The position numbers and the translations under genes are program-made. From assembly GCA_937959125.1 (NCBI GenBank), contig CALGQU010000077.1:1-32447 (forward strand): a DNA stretch of 32,447 bases. Reading direction: 5' to 3'. This document shows positions 7,413 through 15,414 of the stretch, one piece after another. The DNA is from an uncultured Croceitalea sp. GTDB lineage: Bacteria > Bacteroidota > Bacteroidia > Flavobacteriales > Flavobacteriaceae. Every line of letters begins with the position of its first letter. The first letter of the stretch is position 1. The notes beneath the pieces were generated by a model, which saw only the letters and a program-made list of their open reading frames with translations, searched no databases and was not told the DNA's origin.

Positions 7413-9422
7413 TTAATGCTGAAGTATGATTTTTTCTCCGTTTTCAATAGTAGTGCTCAATAAAACCCTTCCTCTTTCTGAAATGGAAATATCAAGGCCA
7501 TTGGTATTTCGTTGTACCGAAATAGCAAACGCTTTACCTGATACATATACATTTTTAAGGTTTAAGCTATCCCATCCGTTAGGTAAGCTGGGAGAAAGTT
7601 CCAGCGTATGAAAACCCAAAGGTTCCATGCCCAATAAGCCTTCCGTCAAAATACGGCAATAGAGGGCACTTTCCGCAGAAAGATGTTTCATATCATTTTC
7701 TGGGAAAGCTTCTATGGCGTAAGGGACATGATTGCCCAAAAGCCTTTTGGTAGAGTAACCCTTTAGACGGTCAAAGGCCAAATCTACTTCGCCCACTTTC
7801 ATGGCACCTCGCAAGGCATATAGGGTTGCCCTATCCCAAAAAATAGCATCTTCTACGGGTACTTCGGGATTTAGCTCGACCAGAATACCGTTGTCCGTCC
7901 ATAATTTAGTGAACAAGGCTTTTAGAGTACCTTCCTTACGAGCCGTGATGCCCATGGTCAAAGGCAGACAGATCCAATGGCGTAACAAGCTGTTTTCCTC
8001 AAAATATTTATAGGTATCCAAGCCTTCCATAGTAGCTCCAAAATAACTATCGATGGCCTTTTCCATGGTTTTGGCACGCTTACGGTATAGCTTGGCTTTT
8101 TTAGGAAATCCTAGTTCTTTTGCCAAACTGGAGGCGTATTTGAGTCCGCCATAATATAAGGTTGATGTAGATAGGTTGGCACTTCCGGTAGCGATACGGC
8201 CTTCCATTTCATCGGATTCCGATTGTACTGCGCCTTCGCTGTTTCTTTTGTTATGGCAATAGTTGATGGACCATTCAATTAAGGGCCAAAGTTTTTTAGC
8301 TTCTACTTTATCGCCGGAAGCCAATAGGTATAAGGAGGTGCCATAGGCGATCATGGCGGCATCCCCACGGTCCAAATGCTGCATGGGAAAGTTCCCATCT
8401 ACCTCAAAAGCATAAGGAATATGCGTATCCGTTTGTGGAATGTTCTCCAAGAATTTCTGATAGGTATTGAAAGCCGCGGTCGTTCCTTTTTTATAGCCCA
8501 AATACGGAAAAAAAGGACCGCTGTATTCTACTTGATCATTGGCCCAAATACCCGCATAATAATTACCACCCCCGGGGGAATGGACCAAGCCCATGGAAGA
8601 ATCAAAAATACTTTCCGCGGCCCGTATTTTAGAAAAGTAAAACAAGGTATTGATAACGGCATCCGGTGTTTTTAGCTGCAACTGATCGTACAATTCATCC
8701 AAAAAGGCCTGTCGTTGGCTATACGCTTTTTCAAAATTGAAATCGGATGTTTTTTCATCATTGAGCACGGCACCATAGTAGGTGGGAAAACTATAGGTAG
8801 CGTTAGGGGCTAGCGAAATACTATCCATAGCGGTTGAGAACACCCTGTGAGTGTAGATACCTTTATACCCTTCTTGGCTTTGGGTAAGATTTACGTTGGA
8901 AAAGCGTATCGTTTGGCTTTTGTCCAATACATTTTTTACGTCCCATTGTTCCACCAAAAAACGATCTTCCATGGAGGGATAAATAGTTTTGGTGACTTGA
9001 AGTCCCTGGACCGGAGCGCAATGGAAAATCAGCTTTCCGGCAATGGAAACGGAATCTACTTTTGAGGGTACGATCAATTTTTCGCCCAATATAATGGTAG
9101 GGGAAACCCCATCATCCGTAGTACGTCTAAAATAGGCCCTAAACTTTTTCCAATCCGGTTCGTTGGATTTGTTATAGGTGCGCAACTGCGGAAAGATAAC
9201 ATCCCTTGCTATGCTTAGATTTTTAAGGGAGTCAATTTTGTAGTAGATAATGGCAGAGACCTTTCTACCGGAGAGTTCTATGTTGTCCTTATGCGGCAAA
9301 CGTTCTTCTAGGGTAAGGTCCCAAACAATTTTTTTACCGTTAACAGGCTTCCAATACTCTTGGGCAAGGCCAAGGGAAACGGTTAGAAAGAAGAACAAGG
9401 AATACAGAAGTTGTCGTGTCAT
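7413..9422 (-). CDS. Secreted six-hairpin glycosidase-like protein
   Basis: The frame stays open back to 9521, but the ATG at 9422 gives a proper signal peptide (MTRQLLYS, hydrophobic core, cleavage near GLAQ) and leaves the upstream palindrome non-coding. It is therefore preferred, giving 669 residues. An N-terminal beta-rich domain (about 20-230) is followed by a helical part (about 240-560) with WANDQVEYSG, HLDRGDAAM, EMEGRIATGSANLS and AIFWDRATLYA. This resembles the (alpha/alpha)6 barrels of GH78/GH63-type enzymes. A C-terminal beta domain follows (LELSPSLPNGWDSL). Acidic residues around 296-299 are catalytic candidates. I cannot assign the GH family or substrate. It lies downstream of a Tat-exported oxidoreductase gene on the same strand, so the two may act on the same carbohydrate in the periplasm. 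Confidence 0.75.
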   Translation of the reverse strand: MTRQLLYSLFFFLTVSLGLAQEYWKPVNGKKIVWDLTLEERLPHKDNIELSGRKVSAIIYYKIDSLKNLSIARDVIFPQLRTYNKSNEPDWKKFRAYFRRTTDDGVSPTIILGEKLIVPSKVDSVSIAGKLIFHCAPVQGLQVTKTIYPSMEDRFLVEQWDVKNVLDKSQTIRFSNVNLTQSQEGYKGIYTHRVFSTAMDSISLAPNATYSFPTYYGAVLNDEKTSDFNFEKAYSQRQAFLDELYDQLQLKTPDAVINTLFYFSKIRAAESIFDSSMGLVHSPGGGNYYAGIWANDQVEYSGPFFPYLGYKKGTTAAFNTYQKFLENIPQTDTHIPYAFEVDGNFPMQHLDRGDAAMIAYGTSLYLLASGDKVEAKKLWPLIEWSINYCHNKRNSEGAVQSESDEMEGRIATGSANLSTSTLYYGGLKYASSLAKELGFPKKAKLYRKRAKTMEKAIDSYFGATMEGLDTYKYFEENSLLRHWICLPLTMGITARKEGTLKALFTKLWTDNGILVELNPEVPVEDAIFWDRATLYALRGAMKVGEVDLAFDRLKGYSTKRLLGNHVPYAIEAFPENDMKHLSAESALYCRILTEGLLGMEPLGFHTLELSPSLPNGWDSLNLKNVYVSGKAFAISVQRNTNGLDISISERGRVLLSTTIENGEKIILQH

Positions 9423-9446
9423 AGAAATTAAATGAATGGGTGCTAT

Positions 9447-9469
9447 AAAGTGATGAAAATCATCACTTT
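9447..9469 (-). promoter_or_regulatory. 10-bp palindrome upstream of the glycosidase gene
   Basis: AAAGTGATGA (9447-9456) and TCATCACTTT (9460-9469) are exact reverse complements with a three-base spacer, ending 25 bases before the glycosidase ATG. Without a T-run on the minus strand it fits an operator or leader hairpin better than a terminator for the upstream gene. Confidence 0.5.
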
Positions 9470-9536
9470 TAAGTGCTACCCTCCTAAAATTCAATAAAAT
9501 TGGGGCATAAGGATAAGTCAACTGTCAAGACGTTTG

Positions 9537-10961
9537 TTAGCCAAGCTCCCACCCTTTACGATATTCACGAGAAACCCACTGATTGGCTTTTTCATAATTG
9601 GTAATCCTCATATTTTCTCCGTCCCAGAGCAATTTTCGGCGACCAGGGTACTCGTAAGGGGCCCAATCCCCCACTTTTTTGCCTGGTTTTAAGCGCTTGT
9701 ATTGATACGCTTTTATGGCGAGGTTACCCATAAGGACTGTTTCCGTTAAAGGACCGGCCTTGGAAAAATCAGAAGACGTTGCGCCACCATTAAGACAACC
9801 TTCCACAAAATTGGAAATATGGCCGTCCATGCCATTGGGAATCCTTGGATAAACCGGGCTTGGTGGTTTATAGAGGTCCATGAGCCCAGAAGGCAGCAAA
9901 CGGGCGTTTTTAGAATAGGTATCCACTACTAGGATGCCCTTATCGCCATACATTATGGTGCCACCACCACTATCGCCAATACTTTCATTGTCCTTCAACT
10001 CGTCGGGTAGGTCCGGCTTTAGACCACCATCATACCAGTTCAATTGGATATCGCCGTGGGTTTCATGCTGGAACTTAAGATGTATTTTAGAGGATGGAGG
10101 GCAGGAGGGACTGTAATCCGCTTCTACAAAATCACCCACCCATACCGTGGTGCAGCTGGCTTCTGCCTCTGTAGGATAGCCCAGATCAAGCACGCTAAAA
10201 GGAGTTTCTATAATATGGCAGCCCATATCGCCTAAGGCACCGGTACCAAAATCCCACCAACCACGCCATTTAAAGGGAAGATAGGCGTTGTTGTAATCTC
10301 TCATAGCCGCCGAGCCTAACCATAGGTCCCAATCCAAACCTTTGGGAATTTTGTGTTTTTTGCTGGGCACCGGCACTCCTTGCGGCCAAACAGGTCGGTT
10401 TGTCCAGCAGTCAATCGTATGTACTTTTCCAATAATTCCGGATTCTACCCATTCCCGTGCCTTTCTGCTGTCATCGCTAGATGCCCCTTGGTTTCCCATT
10501 TGGGTAACGATACCGTTTTCTGCCGCTACTTGGGTCATTAAACGGGCTTCCTTTATGTTATGGGTCAAAGGTTTTTCAACATACGCATGTTTTTTCTCCC
10601 GCATAAAAGGCAGGGCTATGGAGGCATGGGTATGGTCCGGGGTGGCGACCATTATAGCATCCAATTCGCCCAAATGGTTATCATATACCTTTCTAAAGTC
10701 TTTATATCGTTTTACGTTGGGGAACGCTTCATAGGTTTGGGCTGCCCGTCTGTCGTCCACGTCAGCAAAGGCCACAAATTTCACTTTATTGGTAGCTGCC
10801 ATACCGCGCACAACACCGCTACCCCTGCCACCAACGCCAAAAGCACCAACATATAAGGTGTCGCTAGGCGGCACATGGGTTTTTCCTAAAACAAAACTGG
10901 GAACAATGGTAAACGCTGCTGAAGCGGAGGCTGCGTTTTTAAGGAACTTTCTTCGTTGCAT
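9537..10961 (-). CDS. Tat-exported Gfo/Idh/MocA family oxidoreductase
   Basis: A 474-residue protein that opens with a twin-arginine signal (RRKFLKN, then an Ala-rich hydrophobic stretch to about 26), so it is exported folded, presumably with its nicotinamide cofactor. The Rossmann motif GVGGRG is at 42-47 and the conserved EKP at 129-131. The C-terminal half has the WDLWLGSA and GWWDFGTGALGDMGCH signatures of the large Bacteroidota/Planctomycetes subgroup. Relatives use tightly bound NAD(P) for sugar oxidation-reduction or for redox-assisted glycoside cleavage; the substrate here is unknown. It is followed by the glycosidase-like gene and preceded, at a 62-base gap, by the HD hydrolase gene. 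Confidence 0.88.
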   Translation of the reverse strand: MQRRKFLKNAASASAAFTIVPSFVLGKTHVPPSDTLYVGAFGVGGRGSGVVRGMAATNKVKFVAFADVDDRRAAQTYEAFPNVKRYKDFRKVYDNHLGELDAIMVATPDHTHASIALPFMREKKHAYVEKPLTHNIKEARLMTQVAAENGIVTQMGNQGASSDDSRKAREWVESGIIGKVHTIDCWTNRPVWPQGVPVPSKKHKIPKGLDWDLWLGSAAMRDYNNAYLPFKWRGWWDFGTGALGDMGCHIIETPFSVLDLGYPTEAEASCTTVWVGDFVEADYSPSCPPSSKIHLKFQHETHGDIQLNWYDGGLKPDLPDELKDNESIGDSGGGTIMYGDKGILVVDTYSKNARLLPSGLMDLYKPPSPVYPRIPNGMDGHISNFVEGCLNGGATSSDFSKAGPLTETVLMGNLAIKAYQYKRLKPGKKVGDWAPYEYPGRRKLLWDGENMRITNYEKANQWVSREYRKGWELG

Positions 10962-11023
10962 GGAATGGGCCTTTAGTTGTGCTAGGAAGATACAAAAAAG
11001 CTAAAACTTTTAAGTAAGCGGCA

Positions 11024-11683
11024 TTAGTGCTTCCCGTTCCATTCCCCATAAAACTGTTCCAAAAAGTCTAGCATGTGCTGGTGTCGGCTTTTGGCTATCC
11101 TTTTTCCGGTAGGGGTATTCATTTTATCCTTGAGCAAGAGCAACTTTTCATAAAAATGGTTGATAGTGGGGGCTTTGGATTTTTTATAGGTCTCCTTGTC
11201 CATATCCAATTGTGGTGGAATATCCGGGTTGTATAGTTCCCTATTTTTGAATCCGCCATAATTGAAGGCACGGGCAATACCAATGGCACCAATGGCATCC
11301 AACCGGTCCGCATCTTGCACCACTTCCAGTTCTTTGGAGGTAAACGGGTCCTTGTTTACGTCCAAAGAATTTTTAAAGGACATGTTTTCAATGATTTTTA
11401 CTACATGGTCAATGGTACTAGGATGGACATTTAGTCCCTGTAAAAATTCCTTGGCCATTTTTGGGCCTATAGTCTCATCGCCATCATGGAATTTTGGGTC
11501 CGCAATATCATGCAACAAGGCTGCCAAGCTGACCACCAAGATGTTCACTTCTTCTTCCCTGGAGAGTAAGAGTGTATTGTTGAACACCCGCTGGATATGG
11601 AACCAATCATGTCCGCCTTCCGCTCCCATTAAGGTGGTTTTTACAAAAGCGATGGTTTCTTCTACAAGGGCGGCATCCGTCAT
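11024..11683 (-). CDS. HD domain phosphohydrolase
   Basis: A 219-residue cytoplasmic protein of the HD superfamily. Metal-binding residues are visible as GGHDWFH (His25), the HD pair in AALLHDIAD (His58, Asp59), and an Asp in VVQDADRLDAIGAIG. This resembles the YedJ-type group of nucleotide or phosphate-ester hydrolases, but the substrate is unknown. A TTG at 11689 could also open the frame. The ATG at 11683 is preferred because it lies only two bases after the plsC stop (TGA at 11686-11688), consistent with translational coupling. Confidence 0.85.
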   Translation of the reverse strand: MTDAALVEETIAFVKTTLMGAEGGHDWFHIQRVFNNTLLLSREEEVNILVVSLAALLHDIADPKFHDGDETIGPKMAKEFLQGLNVHPSTIDHVVKIIENMSFKNSLDVNKDPFTSKELEVVQDADRLDAIGAIGIARAFNYGGFKNRELYNPDIPPQLDMDKETYKKSKAPTINHFYEKLLLLKDKMNTPTGKRIAKSRHQHMLDFLEQFYGEWNGKH

Positions 11684-11685
11684 GG

Positions 11686-12414
11686 TCAATAGTTGATGTC
11701 TTTGGTGATAATTTCTTCTACTTGGGTAATTAGGGCGTCTACATCCTTGGTATTCTCCATAGGGGGATGGACCTTAAAAGTGACATGGGCTCCAAGTCCC
11801 ATGGGAAACTGCCCAAAGCGTAGCAATTTCCAAGAATTATTGATGGTAATGGGCACTACCAATGCGGAAGGGGCTTTTTTAAGCAGCATCTTAAGCCCCA
11901 TAGGTTTAAAAGGTTTTGGCTTTCCTGTTCTACTGCGGGTACCTTCCGGAAAAATAACGGCACTGCGTTTATGCTTTTCTATATAACTGCCCAACTTGCC
12001 TATCGCCAGAATGGCTTGTTTGCCATCTTTTCTATCGATAAGGGCAGAACCGCCATGGCGTAGATTATAGGACACACTGGGAATGCCTTTACCCAATTCT
12101 TTTTTGGCAACAAATTTAGGGTGGTATTTACGCATATGATAGATAATGGGTGGAATATCATACATGCTTTGGTGGTTGGTCACAATGATCAAGGGAATGC
12201 CTGTTGGAATATTTTGATTGTTGGTAAAGGTGTAGCGCGTGCCCAAAATATTGGTGGATCGCATTAAAAACCAATTTAAGGTGCTTACACTCCATTTGTG
12301 CGCTGCATAGCCCAAAACATTAAAACAAAACCACTGAATGGGGTGAAATACGACCAAAGCCAGGCCGAAAAATAGAAAGAAAAGCAGGGTAAAAGGATAG
12401 GACAACAGTTTCAT
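11686..12414 (-). CDS. plsC: 1-acyl-sn-glycerol-3-phosphate acyltransferase
   Basis: A 242-residue membrane-associated acyltransferase that makes phosphatidic acid from lysophosphatidic acid in phospholipid synthesis. An N-terminal hydrophobic helix (about 5-25) anchors it. The catalytic HX4D motif is NHQSMYD (His81-Asp86), and the glycerol-phosphate binding motif is FPEGTRSRTG (from 155). The length is normal for the family. The HD hydrolase gene follows at once. A terminator hairpin lies only 20 bases upstream of the ATG, with a consensus-like TAGTTTTG in between, so the promoter must be very close to the start codon or there is readthrough. Other lyso-lipid acyltransferase specificities are possible. 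Confidence 0.9.
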   Translation of the reverse strand: MKLLSYPFTLLFFLFFGLALVVFHPIQWFCFNVLGYAAHKWSVSTLNWFLMRSTNILGTRYTFTNNQNIPTGIPLIIVTNHQSMYDIPPIIYHMRKYHPKFVAKKELGKGIPSVSYNLRHGGSALIDRKDGKQAILAIGKLGSYIEKHKRSAVIFPEGTRSRTGKPKPFKPMGLKMLLKKAPSALVVPITINNSWKLLRFGQFPMGLGAHVTFKVHPPMENTKDVDALITQVEEIITKDINY

Positions 12415-12428
12415 GATAGTACAAAACT

Positions 12429-12460
12429 AAAAAACCACTTCAATTTGAAGTGGTCTTTTT
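12429..12460. terminator. Bidirectional terminator downstream of the bacilliredoxin gene
   Basis: ACCACTTCA (12434-12442) pairs with TGAAGTGGT (12446-12454) around a three-base loop, with A's before and T's after on the plus strand. It can therefore terminate on both strands. The minus-strand use fits the bacilliredoxin gene ending at 12508. Confidence 0.85.
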
Positions 12461-12507
12461 CCAAGATTATTTTGCGCTATTCCTATATGGAGGCACATTA
12501 GAAAGTC

Positions 12508-12918
12508 TTAACAGTGTTCGTTATAGGCTTCCATTAAATTTTCTGCGATCATTTCCGCAGGGCGGCCCTCAATATGGTGACGCTCGATCATATGTACCAA
12601 TTCCCCATCCTTGAATAGGGCCATGCTTGGTGATGAAGGTGGAAATGGCACCATTGCAGCCCTAGCCGTATTTACGGCATCCGTATCAACCCCAGCAAAA
12701 ACAGTGGTCAAATGGTCCGGTTTTTTAGAGTTTTGCAAGCTTAATTTAGCGGCAGGTCTTGCGTTGGCCGCGGCACAGCCACAAACGGAGTTGACTACGA
12801 CCAAGGTCGTACCCTTTTGTTCCAACGCCTTCTCAACGGCATCACTCGTATATAATTCTTCGAACCCGGCAACCGCCAAGTCGTTTCTCATAGGTTTTAC
12901 TAATTCTTCTGGATACAT
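12508..12918 (-). CDS. BrxA/BrxB family bacilliredoxin
   Basis: A 136-residue thioredoxin-fold protein of the YphP/YqiW (DUF1094) family. The unusual active site C-G-C is at 46-48 in SVCGCAAANARPA, as in bacilliredoxins that remove bacillithiol from oxidised protein thiols. Bacteroidota carry bacillithiol synthesis genes, so a matching role in thiol redox repair is reasonable. The length is typical. The gene is monocistronic, with a TAnnTTTG promoter element about 20 bases upstream and a strong terminator downstream, and is divergent from the DjlA-like gene. Confidence 0.9.
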   Translation of the reverse strand: MYPEELVKPMRNDLAVAGFEELYTSDAVEKALEQKGTTLVVVNSVCGCAAANARPAAKLSLQNSKKPDHLTTVFAGVDTDAVNTARAAMVPFPPSSPSMALFKDGELVHMIERHHIEGRPAEMIAENLMEAYNEHC

Positions 12919-12939
12919 AACGTATTTTTTTAATCACAT

Positions 12940-12947
12940 CAAAGATA
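12940..12947 (-). promoter_or_regulatory. -7 promoter element for the bacilliredoxin gene
   Basis: Read on the minus strand this is TATCTTTG, an exact match to the Bacteroidota -7 consensus TAnnTTTG, 21 bases before the ATG. I could not find a well-spaced -33 TTG. It lies in one arm of the 15-bp inverted repeat shared with the divergent promoter. Confidence 0.65.
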
Positions 12948-13013
12948 GGGGTTTTGTGGAATTTCTTGATGTTCCTTAACAAATCTGCCTGTATTCTTTT
13001 TTGTGTAAACCCC

Positions 13014-13021
13014 TATCTTTG
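13014..13021 (+). promoter_or_regulatory. -7 promoter element for the DjlA-like gene
   Basis: TATCTTTG matches the Bacteroidota TAnnTTTG consensus and ends 20 bases before the ATG at 13042. It is preceded by AAACCCC, exactly as in the mirror promoter on the other strand. No clear -33 element is visible. Confidence 0.65.
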
Positions 13022-13041
13022 AATCCTTAAAACAAGGAAAC

Positions 13042-13782
13042 ATGATTAAATGGGCCGGGGCCATTATTGGATTTTTTATTCGTGGGTTAGGCGGTGCGAT
13101 CCTTGGTTTTTTGGCAGGGAGCTTTCTGGATGGTTTGGGGGGCGATACTTCCCGCCGGCCCCGCTCTGTTTTTGATGACCTTACCCGTAAAAATGTATCC
13201 CCGGCCGACTTTGAGCTTAATTTATTGTCCCTTTGCTCTATTGTCATCAAAGCGGATGGGCAGGTAAGCCAACGGGAACTGGATTATGTACGCCAATATT
13301 TTTTAAGCACCTACGGCAAGGAGAAGGCCAATGCCATTTTTAGGACTTTTAATGACGTTATTAAAAAACGCGAGGTTTCTGCGCAACGCATCTGCAACTA
13401 CCTGAACCAAAGAACGCGGTATGAAGTGCGCTTGCAATTGCTCCACTTTTTGTTTGGTATTGCACAGGCCGATGGAAACGTTAGCAAACCTGAGGTAAAC
13501 AAATTGCGCGAGCTGGCAGGATACCTGCGGATCGGCCAACGGGATTTTGATAGTATCATGGCGATGTTCGTAAAGGCAGCCGACAATGCCTACAAGATTT
13601 TGGAAATTTCCAAAGGTGCAACGGACGATGAGGTTAAAAAAGCCTACCGTAACATGGCCAAAAAATACCACCCGGATAAGGTGATTACGGAAAACGAAGC
13701 CATAAAAAGGGGTGCGGAAGAAAAGTTTAAGGAAGTGCAGAAGGCCTATGAGGTGATCCAGCAGGAGCGGGGAATCACTTAA
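13042..13782 (+). CDS. djlA: DjlA-like co-chaperone (TerB and J domains)
   Basis: A 246-residue protein with a glycine-rich hydrophobic N-terminal segment (about 1-35) that probably inserts in the inner membrane. A helical TerB-type domain follows (about 50-165) with two acidic loops, KADGQVS and AQADGNVS. The C-terminal J domain (about 182-245) carries the HPD motif at 210-212, needed to stimulate the DnaK ATPase. This order matches DjlA, although the length is shorter and the TerB part differs from enterobacterial forms. It is first in a run of five plus-strand genes that otherwise look unrelated in function. The promoter element at 13014-13021 fits its start. Confidence 0.85.
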   Translation: MIKWAGAIIGFFIRGLGGAILGFLAGSFLDGLGGDTSRRPRSVFDDLTRKNVSPADFELNLLSLCSIVIKADGQVSQRELDYVRQYFLSTYGKEKANAIFRTFNDVIKKREVSAQRICNYLNQRTRYEVRLQLLHFLFGIAQADGNVSKPEVNKLRELAGYLRIGQRDFDSIMAMFVKAADNAYKILEISKGATDDEVKKAYRNMAKKYHPDKVITENEAIKRGAEEKFKEVQKAYEVIQQERGIT

Positions 13783-13812
13783 GTTTAGAGTTTAGAGTTT
13801 GGAAGTCGTCCT

Positions 13813-14292
13813 ATGGCCAAAATTGTTCTTAAAACGTATATAAAAGCAGACAGAAAGGTTGTTTTCGACTTGTCTCGAAGTATCGATTTGCACAAAATTT
13901 CAACAGCTTCTACAAATGAGAAGGCCATTGCGGGAAAAACAAAGGGATTGATCGGCCTTGGCGAACAAGTTACTTGGCGGGCCAAACATTTAGGTTTTTA
14001 TCAAACGCTTACCTCAAAAATCACCCAGTATGATTTTCCTATTCGTTTTACGGATGAAATGGCAGAAGGAATCTTTAAAAAATTAAAACATCAGCATATT
14101 TTTAAAGAAAAAGAAGAAGGCACTTTGATGACGGACGTTTTTGAGTTTGAATCCCCATGGGGTATCTTGGGAAGGATGGCAAATACTCTTTTTCTAAAAC
14201 GATATCTTCAATCTTTTTTAGTGGAGCGAAATCAAGTGATCAAGACATACGCAGAATCTGGAGACTTGAAAATTATACGAACAACTAACTAA
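13813..14292 (+). CDS. SRPBCC (START-like) family protein
   Basis: A 159-residue cytoplasmic protein with the pattern of the SRPBCC ligand-binding fold: an N-terminal strand KIVLKTYIKADRKVVFDLSRSIDLH, alternating beta strands (VTWRAKHLGF, MTDVFEFESPWG), and a long C-terminal helix carrying LKRYLQSFLVERNQVIK. The family binds hydrophobic ligands in a helix-grip cavity; no ligand can be named here. A 7-base tandem repeat (TTTAGAG) lies in the 30-base gap after the DjlA-like gene. Its stop is only seven bases from the HupE/UreJ start, so the two are probably co-translated. Confidence 0.7.
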   Translation: MAKIVLKTYIKADRKVVFDLSRSIDLHKISTASTNEKAIAGKTKGLIGLGEQVTWRAKHLGFYQTLTSKITQYDFPIRFTDEMAEGIFKKLKHQHIFKEKEEGTLMTDVFEFESPWGILGRMANTLFLKRYLQSFLVERNQVIKTYAESGDLKIIRTTN

Positions 14293-14299
14293 TATAACC

Positions 14300-14884
14300 A
14301 TGCAGGATTTCTTTTTTTACGTAAAACTAGGTCTGGAGCACGTCCTTGATCCAGTGGCTTATGACCATATTTTGTTTTTGGCCGCTTTAGCAGTACCCTT
14401 TACCTTTAAAAGTTGGAAAAACGTGGTGCTTTTGGCTACGATATTTACCATTGCCCATTGTACGTCCTTGGCGTGTTCCGTTTATGATATTTACACGGTC
14501 GATGTTGCCCTTATCGAATTTTTGATTCCGGTGACCATTGCCCTTACCGCACTTTTCAATCTTTATCAAGTAGCGCGAAATCGTGAATATATCAACCTTA
14601 GCTTTCACCTGTTGGCAACGGTTGTTTTTGGTCTGGTGCACGGTTTTGGCTTTTCCAACTATTTTAATCTATTGATGGCGGAAGAAGAAAACAAGTTGGG
14701 GCCACTGCTTGGTTTTGCCACGGGAATAGAACTCTCCCAAGTCACTATTATCTTCATCGTTTTGGGAGTTGCGTATCTTTTTCAATCGGTTATAAAGTTA
14801 AATTCGCGTCTTTTTGTAGGGATTGCCTCTATTTTAATCCTTTTGGTCACAATACCTATGTTGTTGGAGACGTTCCCTAAGTAG
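14300..14884 (+). CDS. HupE/UreJ family membrane protein
   Basis: A 194-residue integral membrane protein with six or so hydrophobic helices. It has the family's histidine-containing patterns: YDHILFLAAL near the N-terminus, FTIAHCTSLAC, and VHGFGFSNYFN. HupE and UreJ are linked to nickel entry for hydrogenase and urease in other bacteria. Bacteroidota members are widespread in genomes without either enzyme, and no nickel enzyme gene is visible here, so the transported ion is open. It follows the SRPBCC gene at seven bases. Confidence 0.82.
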   Translation: MQDFFFYVKLGLEHVLDPVAYDHILFLAALAVPFTFKSWKNVVLLATIFTIAHCTSLACSVYDIYTVDVALIEFLIPVTIALTALFNLYQVARNREYINLSFHLLATVVFGLVHGFGFSNYFNLLMAEEENKLGPLLGFATGIELSQVTIIFIVLGVAYLFQSVIKLNSRLFVGIASILILLVTIPMLLETFPK

Positions 14885-14959
14885 GCATACGTTAAAATTA
14901 ATGGAACGAGCTTGTGCGGGTCTGTCAAAGCAGGTATATTTAGGTATTAGCATAGGAAT

Positions 14960-15397
14960 ATGGAGTTGAGCAAACAGGAAAAATACGACCGCGCTTATTT
15001 ACGCATGGCTCAAGAGTGGGGGCAGCTTTCGTATTGCAAAAGAAAACAAGTAGGTGCCTTGATCGTTAAAAACCGGATGATTATCTCTGACGGATATAAC
15101 GGAACACCAACCGGTTTTGAAAATTTTTGCGAAGATGATGAAGGTGCCACCAAATGGTATGTACTACATGCGGAAGCCAATGCTATTTTAAAAGTGGCTT
15201 CCTCCACCCAGTCTTGTGAAGGGGCTACCTTGTACATTACCTTGTCCCCCTGCAGGGAGTGCAGTAAGCTTATCCATCAATCTGGCATAAAACGTGTAGT
15301 CTATCAAAAAGCCTATAAAGACAATTCTGGGCTTCAATTTTTACAACGCGCAGGCGTTGCCATTGAACATATGCCCATAGTAGAAGAAACGGTCTAA
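14960..15397 (+). CDS. dCMP deaminase family protein
   Basis: A 145-residue zinc-dependent deoxycytidylate/cytidine deaminase family enzyme. The zinc site is complete: His70-Ala-Glu72 (catalytic Glu) and Cys98-x-x-Cys101 in SPCRECS. The length and the N-terminal KRKQVGALIV and GYNGTPTGF segments match dCMP deaminase (ComEB-like), which makes dUMP for thymidylate synthesis. The protease gene follows after 17 bases. Activity on a related nucleotide cannot be excluded. Confidence 0.88.
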   Translation: MELSKQEKYDRAYLRMAQEWGQLSYCKRKQVGALIVKNRMIISDGYNGTPTGFENFCEDDEGATKWYVLHAEANAILKVASSTQSCEGATLYITLSPCRECSKLIHQSGIKRVVYQKAYKDNSGLQFLQRAGVAIEHMPIVEETV

Positions 15398-15414
15398 GTG
15401 CCGAGCCCCAAAGT

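Larger units (their letters stand above)
12940..13021. repeat. 15-bp inverted repeat carrying symmetric divergent promoters
   Basis: CAAAGATAGGGGTTT (12940-12954) and AAACCCCTATCTTTG (13007-13021) are exact reverse complements separated by 52 bases. Each arm contains a TATCTTTG element facing outward, toward the bacilliredoxin gene on one side and the DjlA-like gene on the other. Confidence 0.8.

Noticed and set aside
9423-9521. N-terminal extension of the glycosidase to an ATG at 9521
   Set aside because: The extension would bury the signal peptide and cover a perfect palindrome; the ATG at 9422 gives a normal signal peptide.
13783-13800. Tandem TTTAGAG repeat between the DjlA-like and SRPBCC genes
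   Set aside because: It is only two and a half short copies, compatible with chance slippage; there is no sign of a regulatory or mobile element.
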